A stretch of 64,000 nucleotides of DNA from Mycobacterium sp. 1164985.4 (GTDB taxonomy: Bacteria > Actinomycetota > Actinomycetes > Mycobacteriales > Mycobacteriaceae). Under the pieces are notes generated by a model. The model was given only the letters and a program-made list of their open reading frames with translations, did not search any database and was not told the origin of the DNA. The stretch is from positions 1-64,000 of the forward strand of contig NZ_LZMD01000038.1 of assembly GCF_001668575.1 (NCBI RefSeq). Reading direction: 5' to 3'. Shown one piece after another: positions 40,231 through 51,100 of the stretch. Made by a program: the position numbers and the translations under genes. Numbering within the stretch: position 1 is the stretch's first letter; the number at the start of each line of letters is the position of its first letter.

Positions 40231-42750
40231 GTGGCAGACACGCTCGACGCGGTGCAAATCGTGGTCCGGATCCTGACCGAGAACGGCCCGCTGGGCAAGG
40301 ACGTCATCGTGGCGCGCCTGAAAGACAACGGCGTGGCTGACGCTGGGGACGTCATTGATGAGTTGCTCGACGAAATGGCGTGCCCAGTAAGGCAATTGAT
40401 CGACGAGCGCTGGATGTGGCTGCCAGCGGTGGTGGATGGACGGATGTTCACACACCGTGTCGACGCCGACGAGCTGGCCCACGATTTCCTCCGGGTGTAC
40501 CCGGACCTGGACTCCCTTACCGATCTTTGCGAGTACGTGGAATATCAGCGATTCGCTGACGGCACAGCGGCGCACGTGGCAATGCCCGGCTACGACGATG
40601 ATCTGCTCGAGGAGCGGCACATTCCGCTGGACGTAATTGGCGAGCCCGGAGTGCTGCTGCTCGCGCCGGGCACGCTGGGAAGGCTGGGCGTGCGCGAGGG
40701 CGAGCTGGTTGGGTTGCGACTGGACTCGCAACGGCTGGCGGTCGAGCGCATCGCCACGACCGCGCAGGTATCGACTGTCGGTGCGCGGCTCAAGGCTCTC
40801 GTCGACGACGCCGAAGAGCCGGTGTCCCTCCAAGAGGCGGTGTGGACGGAGTTGGTCGAAGATCCGAGCGCATTCACCGGGGCGCTCTCGCCGCTGGGTG
40901 AAATCATCGAGGAGAGCGGCCTCATCCATCAGACCGGTTTGCTGGCACCGGCCGAATTCGATTTCGATGCTTGGCGTTTCGAGCTGAACTGCAAGATGCT
41001 CGCCCGAGAGCATGACCTCGATCAGGACGACGCTTTCGCCCTCTACACGCTGATCAGAATCTTCGACCGGATGTCGATGGCGCTGGAGTCAGGCGAGGAA
41101 TTCGTTCCTGAGCCGCTCTTCGCGCTGACGGCCGAGGTCGGGGGTGTGCTCGCCGATCCGCAGTTGGCGGCAGTATTCGCGGATAGGACGCTCCGCGCAG
41201 GGCGCCGCGGCGCGGCCGCGCTGGGTCTGTTCGCCGAGACACTGGAGCCGAAGGTGCCTCGCGCCGCACACGTCGCCTACCGGTGGCTGCGGGCCCTGGC
41301 GCTAGAGCAGCTCGGCGAAGTCGAGGCTGCCGAAAGCGAACTTCTGGCCGCCGAATCGATGGATCCCGACTGGCCGATGACGTTGTTGGAATTGGCGCGT
41401 TTCGCGTCCGATCGCGGCGACGCAGAACGCGGATTGTCGTTACTTCACCGTGCCGGTATCCCGCCCGATTATCACTTGGTCCAGTTACTGGAGCAGCACC
41501 GGGCCGAGGCGCGCGCCGACATCGGCCGAAATGAGCCGTGCTGGTGCGGTTCTGGGCGCAAGTACAAGAAATGTCACCTCGGCCGCGAGGCGTTGCCGCT
41601 GCAGGATCGTGTCCGCTGGTTATTCGCGAAGGCCGCCCAGCACGTGTCGATGACTGACTGGGAGGAAGTACTTTTCGAGGTTGCCCTCGAACGCAGCCAA
41701 TACTTCGATGGTGATTCGCGCGAGGCCTTGGACGCGGCGATATCTGACGCGCTGGTAATGGACGCGGTGTTGTTCGAGGGCGGGGCGTTGGCCGACTTCC
41801 TCGAGGTGCGCGGATTCTTGCTGCCCGAGGACGAGCGACTGCTCGCCGAGCAGTGGCTCTTGTCGGACCGGTCGGTCTTCGACGTCGAGCAGGTCCGCCC
41901 CGGCCAGGGTGTCACTGTGCGCGACGTGCGCACCGGCGACACCTACGACGTTCGGGAGCGCCAGGCCACCCGCGGCCTGAAGCCCGGGCAGCTGATCTGC
42001 GCGCGGGTGATTCCCGCGGGGGACACCATGCAGTTCTCCGGATCGGTCGAACCCGTCGCACTGCACGAGAGAGATGCGTTGATCGAGCTACTCGACAACG
42101 AGCCCGACCCGGCCACATTGGTGGAACAGTTGAGCCGACGGTTCGCGCCGCCGAGGCTGACCAACACGGAAGGCGAACCGACCGTCCTCTGCGAGGCGAC
42201 GGTGCGCGTCGGACCGGGGATCGAGGCAGCGCTCGACGTAAATTACGACCGACCGGATGAGTCGCCCCTGTGGCTGGAACAGGTTGTGACCCATGGCATG
42301 CGGCGGGTACGTGCCACGCTTGAACTCGACGGCGACGCGTTGCGAGTCAGAACCAACAGCGAGCAGCGGATGGACCGAGTGCTGGCTGCCCTGGCGGCTC
42401 TTGACCCGGAAGCGGAGGTGCTCGACGACGCCCGCGTCTCCGTGCCCACCGTCCGCGAGGCCACCGCACTTGCCGAGCGGATGCCGCAGACCGGCGAGGG
42501 CACGCTGGACCCGGCCGATCCGCAGGTGAGCGAGGCGCTCACCGAGTTCATCCAGGAGTACGAGACCAAGTGGCTCGACGAGCCGATCCCCGCCCTGGAC
42601 GGTTACACGCCTCGACAGGCCGCCGATGATCCGACGCGACGAGACGACTTGATCAGGTTGCTCGGAACCCTCCCCGCCGGCGAAGCCGCGCGCGGGGGCA
42701 TGGACAGCGACCGGTTACGGGCCGCGCTCGGCCTGATTCAACCCGGCTGA
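40231..42750 (+). CDS. Large SEC-C motif protein
   Basis: 839 aa from the GTG at 40231 (a GTG or ATG-like start at 40186 would add 15). A SEC-C zinc motif, IGRNEPCWCGSGRKYKKCHL, lies at about residues 431-450 with three Cys and one His. The preceding region has helical TPR-like repeats (VAYRWLRALALEQLGEVEAA). The C-terminal WLDEPIPALDGYTPRQAADD block recurs in other SEC-C proteins. SEC-C is a zinc-binding peptide-docking module. The function of these long stand-alone versions is not established. Confidence 0.8.
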   Translation: MADTLDAVQIVVRILTENGPLGKDVIVARLKDNGVADAGDVIDELLDEMACPVRQLIDERWMWLPAVVDGRMFTHRVDADELAHDFLRVYPDLDSLTDLCEYVEYQRFADGTAAHVAMPGYDDDLLEERHIPLDVIGEPGVLLLAPGTLGRLGVREGELVGLRLDSQRLAVERIATTAQVSTVGARLKALVDDAEEPVSLQEAVWTELVEDPSAFTGALSPLGEIIEESGLIHQTGLLAPAEFDFDAWRFELNCKMLAREHDLDQDDAFALYTLIRIFDRMSMALESGEEFVPEPLFALTAEVGGVLADPQLAAVFADRTLRAGRRGAAALGLFAETLEPKVPRAAHVAYRWLRALALEQLGEVEAAESELLAAESMDPDWPMTLLELARFASDRGDAERGLSLLHRAGIPPDYHLVQLLEQHRAEARADIGRNEPCWCGSGRKYKKCHLGREALPLQDRVRWLFAKAAQHVSMTDWEEVLFEVALERSQYFDGDSREALDAAISDALVMDAVLFEGGALADFLEVRGFLLPEDERLLAEQWLLSDRSVFDVEQVRPGQGVTVRDVRTGDTYDVRERQATRGLKPGQLICARVIPAGDTMQFSGSVEPVALHERDALIELLDNEPDPATLVEQLSRRFAPPRLTNTEGEPTVLCEATVRVGPGIEAALDVNYDRPDESPLWLEQVVTHGMRRVRATLELDGDALRVRTNSEQRMDRVLAALAALDPEAEVLDDARVSVPTVREATALAERMPQTGEGTLDPADPQVSEALTEFIQEYETKWLDEPIPALDGYTPRQAADDPTRRDDLIRLLGTLPAGEAARGGMDSDRLRAALGLIQPG

Positions 42751-42963
42751 CGTCTCCTGCCATGGAGCCGCGCCCACTCGATCAGCGGCCTTGTTCACTC
42801 CCGCGGCTGAGACCGTCGCGAGATAGTGCCCTTTCACTGCCGGCTCCCCTACCGCGACGAACTCATCAACGGGCCGGCCCCTTAAGCGTCTCGACGTCAG
42901 CCGCCTCAGCGCCGCGCCTCGCAGTGCGGGCCGACCAGCTCGGGCCGTCACCCAGAGTCGTTG

Positions 42964-43374
42964 TCAACCATGGACTATCGTCAGGCCCGCAACACCCTCT
43001 AGGACATCGAAGTTCCCGTCCTGCGTGACTACCGGCAGCTGCCTGGCGGCCGCGATTGCAGCGATCCATAGGTCATTGATCCGGACCCGTCGGCCCGCCT
43101 CGGCCACGTGGACGCGTAGCAGCGCCCAAAGTCGAGCCGCCTCTTCGTCGACCGGAAACGCGGTCATATCTGCGACCGCATCCAGCGTACGAAGGCGACG
43201 CGCCCGGATCTCCGGGGTCCGCGCCGCGAGGACACCTGCATTCAGTTCGGCGAGAGTTACCACCGTCGTGGCCAGCTGCTCCGGAATCAGTGACGTCTCC
43301 AGTTGCCGCCCGTTCTCGTCGGCGATGAAGACCGAGGTGTCGAGGATGCCGGCCACGGGCCGATCGGTCGTCAC
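42964..43374 (-). CDS. vapC: PIN-domain toxin, VapC family
   Basis: 136 aa. The PIN acidic residues are at GILDTSVFIADE (Asp about 12), VVTLAELNAGVLAA (Glu), RINDLWIAAIAAA (Asp) and VTQDGNFDVL (Asp), a complete active site. It should cleave RNA when free. The ATG overlaps the antitoxin stop by 4 nt. Its partner is a Phd/YefM-type rather than a ribbon-helix-helix antitoxin, a pairing known for some mycobacterial VapC proteins. Confidence 0.92.
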   Translation of the reverse strand: MTTDRPVAGILDTSVFIADENGRQLETSLIPEQLATTVVTLAELNAGVLAARTPEIRARRLRTLDAVADMTAFPVDEEAARLWALLRVHVAEAGRRVRINDLWIAAIAAARQLPVVTQDGNFDVLEGVAGLTIVHG

Positions 43375-43628
43375 AACTCGTCGAGGTCGTCGGTGGTTTC
43401 ACCGGCGAGCTCCGCGAGGTCATCACGCAAGCCGGGATCCGCCTGGCTGGTTTGGAGCCGCTTGACCAATTCTGCCTTCGACACCCACCGCCGACGTTTC
43501 GGCTCGACAGCGGCGATCACCGCGACGGCTCGTCCATTCACCGTGATCGTCACCTCTTCGCCTGCTTGAACGCGACGAAGCACGCCAGCCGTGTCGTTTC
43601 GCAGTTCGCGGGAGGCCACCGTGGACAT
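43371..43628 (-). CDS. Phd/YefM-family antitoxin
   Basis: 85 aa from the ATG at 43628. MSTVASRELRNDTAGVLRRV followed by EEVTITVNGRAVAVIAAVE is the Phd/YefM fold, with an acidic C-terminal toxin-binding tail (AGETTDDLDEL). An upstream in-frame start at 43655 would run into the operator. Inverted repeats abut the start codon, consistent with autoregulation. Confidence 0.9.
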   Translation of the reverse strand: MSTVASRELRNDTAGVLRRVQAGEEVTITVNGRAVAVIAAVEPKRRRWVSKAELVKRLQTSQADPGLRDDLAELAGETTDDLDEL

Positions 43629-43658
43629 GCTACGAGCGTAGCACTTATGTAGCACATA
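43629..43658. promoter_or_regulatory. Operator for the PIN/Phd toxin-antitoxin pair
   Basis: Two inverted repeats abut the antitoxin start: GCTAC (43629-43633) with GTAGC (43638-43642), and TATGT (43646-43650) with ACATA (43654-43658). On the leftward strand this makes a compact array immediately upstream of the ATG. The transcript would then be leaderless or nearly so. Confidence 0.5.
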
Positions 43659-43701
43659 GGTGGCCCGACCGAGTAAGACGCCGACAGGTACTCCACGGTG
43701 G

Positions 43702-44517
43702 TCATGCGGTCGCTTCCCAGTCGTAACGGCTGTCGAGTAACGCCGTCACGCTTCTTGACTGCCAAGCGCGGCCGTCAGGAGCGCGTTGACCCGACGAATT
43801 CAGCACCCGCGCGGCCGCTGCGCGAGTCACTCCGCACCCGTCTACCAGCCAACACACATAGCCGAGGAGGGCCTGACGGCGCTCGGACCAGGGCAACCCG
43901 GCCTGGGGAAGCGTTGGTGGCCAATCATTTTCGTGCGGAGTCACTGGCATAGCAGTCGCAGCCTGCGCGACGACCCTCTCGAGACTCTCCACCCCTGCCG
44001 CGGCCAGCGCCACCCGATCGAGAGCGTCGACGGCCTGCACCTCGCACCGCAACGCGTGGTCGATTTCGTTTATGCCACCCGCGTCGGGGACGGGCCAGAA
44101 ATCGTGGCCCACCAGCAGGTCGAGTCCGTGCCGTTGCAGCACCAGGCTCAACCGACGGTAATGCTGCTCGCGTCCGAGGTCCGCAAGCGGATCAGGCATC
44201 CATATCGGCAGCCGGGTCGCGATCGCCCGGGCTACCGCTGCGACGACGGCTTCGACCTCGGTCAAGTGGTCGTGCGAGGCGGGCGCGCCTGAGGCGAAAG
44301 CAAACATCGCGGCGATCGTTACTGAGCGCGGCTCGGCGCGGGCCGTCAATTGTTCACAGCGGCGGACGGTTTCGTCGTCGCCGAGCACGATGACCGATGG
44401 TGCGGTCGCGTTGTTGGGTCGAATCAAGGCCAGCTCCCCTCGGCAGGCGAGACACCGGGCCGGGCTGAGGCGGGGCGTCTTCGAAGTTGATTCGACGGTA
44501 TCGGGACCTGCCGACAA
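43702..44517 (-). CDS. Hypothetical protein with C-terminal helix-turn-helix-like region
   Basis: 271 aa, not recognised. An early C-x2-C (RCLACRGEL) could bind metal with other ligands. The middle is helical (EVEAVVAAVARAIATRLPIW), and the C-terminus (LLGYVCWLVDGCGVTRAAAA and RSVTALLDSRYDWEATA) looks like a helix-turn-helix. Composition is natural and coding bias good. It follows the toxin-antitoxin pair's promoter region and is not obviously in an operon. Confidence 0.65.
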   Translation of the reverse strand: MSAGPDTVESTSKTPRLSPARCLACRGELALIRPNNATAPSVIVLGDDETVRRCEQLTARAEPRSVTIAAMFAFASGAPASHDHLTEVEAVVAAVARAIATRLPIWMPDPLADLGREQHYRRLSLVLQRHGLDLLVGHDFWPVPDAGGINEIDHALRCEVQAVDALDRVALAAAGVESLERVVAQAATAMPVTPHENDWPPTLPQAGLPWSERRQALLGYVCWLVDGCGVTRAAAARVLNSSGQRAPDGRAWQSRSVTALLDSRYDWEATA

Positions 44518-44654
44518 TTCTGTGCGTCCGCGACGAAGTTGCGAAGTCCCGCCCCCCGGAATGGGAAGACCCGACGGGACAAATTTTAGGGCACGCGCGT
44601 CGCCGATACCCGCCTGTACAACGCCTGCGAGTGCGGGACAGGTCTATGACGTGG

Positions 44655-45806
44655 TCAGGACACCGCCGCACCGAGCTCCGCGTAGACGGCGGCTTCGAAC
44701 TTGAGGATTGTCTCGACCATCTTGGCGTCGAAGAACGGCAGCAACTGCGTGGCGATGACGGCGCCGATCCCGGCCTTGCGGTCGATCCAGAAGAAGCTGT
44801 TGAACAGTCCTGACCAGTCGCCCGAACCGGCACTGCGCATCCCGGGTAGATCCGTCAGGTACAGGTGAAAGCCGAGGCCCCACCCCTGCGGCACGTCGAG
44901 CAGCTCGACCGGGTTGGCCAGCTCGGGGACGGTCGGTTCCATCTTCTTCGGTAGTGGCGCGCCGTCGAGATGGTCGCGCAGGGCGAGTTCCACGGTCTCC
45001 TGTTTGAGGATGCGCGTTCCGTCGAGTTCGCCGTCGTTGAGCCAGGCGCGTACGAATCGTCCGTAGTCGGCGATCGTGCCGTAGGAGCCGTGGCCGGCGG
45101 CGTCCCACTCGGGGTCGGCGGGCAGGTCGAGGTCGGTCGGTACGAGGCTGCCGTCCGCCGCGCGAAAGCGGATGGGCAGCAAGCGAGAACGCTGCTCGTC
45201 GCTAGGGGCGAATGTCGAGTCGGTCATCCCGAGTGGTTCGTAGACGTGCTCGGCGAGGTAGTCGGCGAGCGTCTGGCCGCTCACGGCCTCGACGACCATG
45301 CCCAGCCAGTCAGTGCTGACGCCGTACTCCCAGACCGTGCCGGGATCATTGACCAGCGGCGCGTGGATGCCCTGCTTGAGTCCGTCGAGCGGGGTGGGAA
45401 AGCTCTGCTCGGTGCAGAAGGTGAAGAGCTTCTGGTTCATGAAGTGATACCCGCAGCCGGCGGTATGGTTCATCAGCTGCCGGACAGTCGCCTGCGTCTT
45501 GGGCGCGCGCAGGACCGGCTCGCCGCCCTCGAAGCCATCGAGCACTTGGAGCTCACCGAATTCCGGCACGATCGAGGCGACGGGCGCGTCGAGGTCGACG
45601 CGGCCCTGTTCGACGAGCTGCAGCGCGGCGGTCGTGGCGACGGCCTTGGTCATGGATGCGTTGCGGAACATGCTGTCGGGCTTCGCATCACCGGCCACGC
45701 CTTCGTAGAGCACGCCGTCGCGGCCGACCACTGTGGCGGCGATGCCATGTAGCGACCCGCCGGCGGTCACGCAGCTCAGTAGGTCGTCAATACGCTTAAA
45801 CCCCAT
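44655..45806 (-). CDS. Beta-lactamase-family serine hydrolase (class C/esterase type)
   Basis: 383 aa. The SxxK catalytic pair is in MFRNASMTKAVATTAALQLV (Ser and Lys about 51-54), and the second motif tyrosine is in VWEYGVSTDWLGMVVEAVSG. The fold matches EstB-like esterases and penicillin-binding-protein-like hydrolases rather than secreted beta-lactamases. There is no signal peptide, so it is probably cytosolic. The substrate is unknown. Confidence 0.9.
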   Translation of the reverse strand: MGFKRIDDLLSCVTAGGSLHGIAATVVGRDGVLYEGVAGDAKPDSMFRNASMTKAVATTAALQLVEQGRVDLDAPVASIVPEFGELQVLDGFEGGEPVLRAPKTQATVRQLMNHTAGCGYHFMNQKLFTFCTEQSFPTPLDGLKQGIHAPLVNDPGTVWEYGVSTDWLGMVVEAVSGQTLADYLAEHVYEPLGMTDSTFAPSDEQRSRLLPIRFRAADGSLVPTDLDLPADPEWDAAGHGSYGTIADYGRFVRAWLNDGELDGTRILKQETVELALRDHLDGAPLPKKMEPTVPELANPVELLDVPQGWGLGFHLYLTDLPGMRSAGSGDWSGLFNSFFWIDRKAGIGAVIATQLLPFFDAKMVETILKFEAAVYAELGAAVS

Positions 45807-46107
45807 CTAGAACTCCTTTGCGTGGGGATTTCGAGTCATCATCGCACGCGTGAAGGGCCACCGGAGGTGCACACCCACCGTAGTCGCAGCCGTGACGACC
45901 CGCCGGCTGTGCAGGGAGTCTCGCGGACAAGCGCGATGAAAATCCCGCGATAATCTCATGCGCTCAACGGCTTCCCGTGCACGATCCGGCCCGCAAGCGG
46001 AGCTCAAAAAAACTTGCCTCGGGGGCGTTTGTTCACCCGCCCCTCAGCATCTCGCAATAATGGCTTAGTGCGATTGTTCCGCGATCAGCTGACACGGAAG
46101 ATTCGCC
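45807..46107. other. Divergent intergenic region, no gene seen
   Basis: 301 nt between the start of the leftward hydrolase gene and the rightward HNH gene. It has lower GC near 46050-46080 and GGAAG at 46097-46101, about 7 nt before the HNH ATG. A 66-codon leftward frame is Arg-rich and unsupported. No RNA gene or palindrome stands out. Confidence 0.4.
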
Positions 46108-47184
46108 ATGTCAGATGACTCCGTGGACCCGCTCCTCCTTGGTCAGCGCGTCATAGCCATCCTGGAAACCGGACTACGTACAGCGACGTACAAGCTGGCG
46201 ACGTTGTTGGCGCTCCTCGAACACTGCATCGAGAACCTTCCCGATCCGCCTGGTGAGCCGCTGAAGGTACCGCTGGTAGAACTCGCTCACCGAATACTTG
46301 ACATCTACTGGCCGCAGGTGCGGCCGTTTGATGGACACGAACTACGCCAGTCGACACAGCCGCGCGCGAGGATCTTGATCGCCGTGAATACGTTGCGTGC
46401 TGCTTCGGGTCGTTCGGCAAGGTCGGTAGATGTGGCGCGGCTACGTGCGCCGGCCGCCTATGAAGCCGCGATCGACGAAGTCGTCATGTGCCTCGCACAG
46501 CAACCGTTGCACCGGCTTCAGAGACTGCCGGGCTCGTCGACCAGCGACCCTTTCATATACGACGACTCGTTTCTTCACGACCACGTGTCGCGATCGACGC
46601 TGCGCGAGCACGACGATGCGATCGAGCTGAAGCCCGGAGTGCCGTACTCCCTGGCTCGTCTCGCAGGGCTGCTCAAGCCGGCGCTGGGAATCATGTGGGT
46701 CGAAGACGTGCGCCGGATGAACAAGTTTCTCGACGCTGAGGTCCCGGATGTCGCTGGTCATCTGTTCGGGCGGGAGCGCACAGCTCTAGCTGCGGTACGG
46801 AAACCGTTCAAAGAGGCGTTCGGACCGCATTGTTTCTACTGCCGTGCCCATTTGCCGACGAACAATCCGATTGACCACGTCTTGCCGTGGTCGCTCGCGG
46901 GGATCGACGGGTTATCGAATCTTGTTCTCGCATGTGCGAGGTGCAATGGCGACAAGAGCGGAGCGTTACCCGCGGTGCGCCTCGTTGACGAAGTGCTGCA
47001 ACGGGATAGGCAAGTCCTCGAGCAGATAGCTTCGGACCTTCAGTGGCCGACGCAGCATGAGCGTGTCATCGCAGCGGCACGCGGAATCTATCGCGGGCAA
47101 CCAAGCGGAGTGCCAACGTGGTCGGGTTTCAAAGCTGTCGAGCGGCTGGACATCAGCTTTCCACCGCCGTGGATTATTTCGTGA
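46108..47184 (+). CDS. HNH endonuclease
   Basis: 358 aa. The C-terminal HNH module is complete: CFYC (about 243-246), PIDHVLPWSL with the His of the catalytic motif, then the Asn/Leu stretch GLSNLVLACARCNGDKSG with the second Cys pair. The N-terminal 230 residues are helical and unrecognised; they may bind DNA or a partner. The gene converges on the DUF6884/GIY-YIG-like and helicase operon, with an 11-nt overlap at the stops. It has less biased codon use than the flanking genes. It may be part of a defence locus. Confidence 0.85.
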   Translation: MSDDSVDPLLLGQRVIAILETGLRTATYKLATLLALLEHCIENLPDPPGEPLKVPLVELAHRILDIYWPQVRPFDGHELRQSTQPRARILIAVNTLRAASGRSARSVDVARLRAPAAYEAAIDEVVMCLAQQPLHRLQRLPGSSTSDPFIYDDSFLHDHVSRSTLREHDDAIELKPGVPYSLARLAGLLKPALGIMWVEDVRRMNKFLDAEVPDVAGHLFGRERTALAAVRKPFKEAFGPHCFYCRAHLPTNNPIDHVLPWSLAGIDGLSNLVLACARCNGDKSGALPAVRLVDEVLQRDRQVLEQIASDLQWPTQHERVIAAARGIYRGQPSGVPTWSGFKAVERLDISFPPPWIIS

Positions 47185-48172
47185 TCGCCTGACGCAACTG
47201 CTTGAGCCTCCGGCGAATTGGTGTCGGTGTCATATGCTGCAAGTTCAGCGGTGGGTCAAGATCAGCCAACACATCGCGTTCGAGTCGCCCGAGCGAGTCC
47301 CTGTCGTCGTAGGGAATGGTGACGAGCCGAAGGTGGCGGTGCATCCATCGAGTGAGACCCTCTTCGTCGATCTGCGTGACACCATTGGAGTGCGCGACGA
47401 CCGCGCCAAGTGTGCGACGGAATGTAGAGAACTCGTGGTTTCCTCCCAGATGCATCGTCATGACGCGGAGCCACAGTGTGTTGTTAGAACGCATCCCGCT
47501 TGGCCAGCGAGTCGCGCCTGCGAGCCCTGCATAAATAAGTCCCGGGCTAACCTTTAGGCCGAGACCACGGCTTAGGTCCTCGGCACCCTCCTCGTCGACC
47601 CACCAGCTGTATAAGCCCGGCGAGTCGCTTGACGTTCGGCCTCGACCAATGAACTGCTGCGGCGATAATGCTGCGGACACATCGCTCAGCGCCTGCACGC
47701 ACCGCTCGACATCCTCGGCGGCCGTGACTACTTCGGTAGCGGTATTGCCGTACCAGGCAAGGCGCGGCCCCATCTGCAGACCGTGGAGCGGGTCAACGAC
47801 ACGCGCGCCGCGCTTCTCCAGCCCTGGGCGCACCACGTCGAGATACGCCGACCCTGCGTGAATCTCGATGATCTTGTCCTGCAGCGGTCCAGCGAGCAGC
47901 TCTAGTCTGGCTGCCACCCATATACCCCACGCCCTGCGGTAGGACGCTGGAGTCTCGGGTAGATACCGCTCGCATGGCGCCAGCCATTCGTCGGGAGCGA
48001 CGAGTCCGTGTTCGGCGGAGAGTATGAACCACGGAACGCGTGCCTTCTCGGCGTATGCCCGCTGCTTCTTGAATAACGGCGACGTGTAGAGATCCTTTGC
48101 AGCGGAAGGTCGAGACGCCTTCGACTTTACGCACGTGACAAGGATGATGTCCGCGGCCGAGTTGTCGATCAT
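47174..48172 (-). CDS. DUF6884 plus GIY-YIG-like nuclease protein
   Basis: 332 aa. Residues 1-160 match DUF6884: ILVTCVKSKASRPSAAKDLY, SPLFKKQRAYAE and WFILSAEHGLVAPDEWLAPC. Residues about 180-330 look GIY-YIG-like: PGLYSWWVDEEGAEDLSRGL, then GLIYAGLAGATRWPSG and NNTLWLRVMTMHLGGN, ending PPLNLQHM. The Tyr pair and the Arg of a GIY-YIG site are present; the catalytic Glu is not certain. Its ATG overlaps the stop of the helicase gene by 4 nt (ATGA), so the two are an operon. Confidence 0.75.
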   Translation of the reverse strand: MIDNSAADIILVTCVKSKASRPSAAKDLYTSPLFKKQRAYAEKARVPWFILSAEHGLVAPDEWLAPCERYLPETPASYRRAWGIWVAARLELLAGPLQDKIIEIHAGSAYLDVVRPGLEKRGARVVDPLHGLQMGPRLAWYGNTATEVVTAAEDVERCVQALSDVSAALSPQQFIGRGRTSSDSPGLYSWWVDEEGAEDLSRGLGLKVSPGLIYAGLAGATRWPSGMRSNNTLWLRVMTMHLGGNHEFSTFRRTLGAVVAHSNGVTQIDEEGLTRWMHRHLRLVTIPYDDRDSLGRLERDVLADLDPPLNLQHMTPTPIRRRLKQLRQAITK

Positions 48173-51100
48173 GCGACCGCAACCGTCGACGCTTGAAAGA
48201 CCTCTGTTGGCATCGACCGATGCAACCGCCAGGTAATCGCCATCGGTCGGTCGCCTTCGTGAGATACGTGATCGGCGGGCCCGAGAAAAATGTACGGCGA
48301 TGCGCCTAAGTCATTCGTTTTGGCTTCACGGACGAAGAGAAGGACGTGGGAGCCTCGCTCGCGATGGTGGATATAACGCTGTCCGGTCGGCGATGTGGAC
48401 GAGGTCGTCGACTGCGACTCCCAATGAAACAGCTCTGGGCTCAACGCGAAGTCGCGATACATCGTTGTGGGAGAGTAATCACGGTCGGATTTCTTCAAGG
48501 TGATGAGGAATGCGTCGGCATTGACGGACTGGCACCACGCCACACCTTCACGCATCGTGCTCGGCATCCGCTGCAGAGAAGCAAACCCGAGAGCGGCGAG
48601 AATTTCCTCACGAGAGTAGGTAGCGTGCACCTCTAGCGGCACATCTTCCAGCTCGGGCGCCAAGCTTCCTAGGTCGTACGTGGTTCGCCGCGCAGCGTCG
48701 AAAGCAATGTCGACGACTTGTCGCATCTCATCAGCTACGGGCTCATTCCGAAGGGCGTCAAGACCCATTGAAATACTGTCGAATCCTCCACCGCTCGGGA
48801 ATAGCGAGAAGAACAACATCTCGGCTAGCCGCTTTGCAGCGGGGCTGGACGTGTCGATGCGCCCTTCGAGCATCGACTTATAAGCCGCCCATCTTCGTCG
48901 ATCGTCCACGTGTGTAAGCGCACGCACCCGCTTGACCAGATCAGGTTCGCGCGCGCCGGTTGAGCGATCGATCTTGCCGGCCTCTCTGCAGAGAGTGGTC
49001 CAGGAGCGATTGTTACGCAGTATGTCTGCGAGGGCCCGTCCAGATACATCAAGGTAAGACGCCAAGCGGTCGTCCGGAAGAGCACGCACCTCCGAAACCA
49101 GCGCAGCCCATCTCGGCGCCACCTGCTGGCGGATGTTCTCAAGCACCAGCGTTTGCGCCACGCGATCCAAGATGATCTGGCTGCCCGACGGCAAGAATGG
49201 AAAGCCCTCCTCGACTTGCCGCTGCAGTGCCTTTCCGCCAACACCGCTCATGGCCCGGAATCGCTGGTCGAATCGGAATTCGCGGCGCTGATGGCCAACG
49301 AAATCCAATGCGGTCAGAACTGTCTTACCTTGGGTCAATCTAAGACCGCGCCCCAACTGCTGCAGAAAGACGGTCGCGCTTTCGGTCGGGCGGAGGAAGA
49401 GGACGGTGTCGACCTCTGGGATATCAAGACCTTCATTAAAGAGATCCACCGCGAATACGCTATTGATCTCGCGATTCCTCAACGCTTGCAATGCTTCTCT
49501 GCGATCTGACGCTGATGTCTCGGCCGAGATCGCTCGGGCAGATATACCGGCTTCCACGAAGCGTTGCGCCATATATCGCGCATGGTCGACGCTGACACAA
49601 AAGCCCAAGGCGCGCATTTCTCCGATGCCACAAACCTTGTCGCGAAGCTCTTTGATGACGATTCGCGTGCGCGCATCATTGCCGGTGTACAGGCTGTTCA
49701 GGTCTGAGAGGTCATATCGGCCGCGTCGCCATTGGACGCTTTCGAGATCCGTCCCGTCGTGAATGCCGAAGTAGTGAAACGGGCAGAGGAGGTTCTGCTC
49801 GAGCGCCTCCCACAGTCGCAGCTCTGCGGCAACACGCCCGCCGAAGAACTCCCGAACGTCGACACCGTCAGCTCTTTCGGGTGTCGCAGTGAGACCGAGG
49901 AGCTCCAAGGGCGCGACGTGGTCTAGCAAGCGCCGATAAGACGTCGCCTCGGCGTGATGGAACTCATCGACCACGACCACATCGAAGTGTTCGGGTTCAA
50001 TCTCCGAAAGCCGACGTGCAGAAAGCGATTGGATGCTCGCGAACACGTGACGCCAGCGTGCCGGCTCCTGTCCATCGACCAACATCTCACCAAACGACGC
50101 GTCGATAAGTACCTCCTGATACATCCGCCGTGCTTGTTGCAGGATCTCCTTGCGATGTGCAACGAAGAGCAGCTTCAAGTCACGGTTGTGAACGTCACGA
50201 ACCAGACGTCGGTAGTCGAGGGCAGCTATGACGGTCTTGCCAGTACCCGTCGCGGCCACGATGAGATTGCGATGCCGATCGTGAATGGTCCGTTCGGCGT
50301 CAAGCTGCTCGAGCATCTCGGCTTGATAGGCCTTCGGGTGTACCTCCAGCCCCGAGAGCGTGATGGTCACACGATCGCTACTGCGACTCCCGGATGCTGT
50401 CTCAAGAGCCACGCGCAGGCGGTCGCCGTCATCGCTCGGCGAGTAAAGCTCGAATTCCCTGTTTTCCCAATAAGAATCGAATGTAGCGCGGAACTTTTCC
50501 AGTAGATGAGGTGTTGAGATCGCGGACAACCGCACGTTCCACTCGAGGCCGTCGACGAGCGCGGCATGAGACAGGTTGCTCGAACCGACGTACGCAGTGT
50601 GAAATCCAGTCTTACGTCGAAGCAACCAAGCTTTTGCGTGTAGGCGAGTGCGGTCGGTCTCGTAATTCACCCTGACTTCGGCGCCGAATTCGTTCACTAG
50701 GGCGTCTAGCGCGCGTGGGTCGGTCGCGCCGAGGTAGGTCGTCGTGATAACCCGTAGCGGTACACCGCGTCGCTGTAGTTCTCGGAGCTTATTTTCCAGT
50801 AGTCGGAGCCCCTGCCATTTCACAAAAGCGCAAAGAAGGTCCACTTCATCGGCGCTGCCCATCTCGGCGCGCAGTTCAGCCGCCAAGGTGGGCTCGTCAC
50901 GCGCGTTCGTCATGAGGGCGGCGTCCGAAAAGGGCGTCGCGGGACGGGGTAAGCGAAGAGTGCCAAGTGCCGTTGCGGCAGCCACTTCATCGAGTTGAGT
51001 GATTTTTCCAGGTTCAACGACCTGGAGCGCCTCACCTGCCGCAAAGGTTTCTGGAAGCACATTGAGGACTTGACGAGCGATTTCTGATCGATCCTCTGCC

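Noticed and set aside
46108..47184. Group I intron or homing endonuclease reading of the HNH gene
   Set aside because: The HNH gene stands free between complete genes, with no interrupted gene or intron structure around it.
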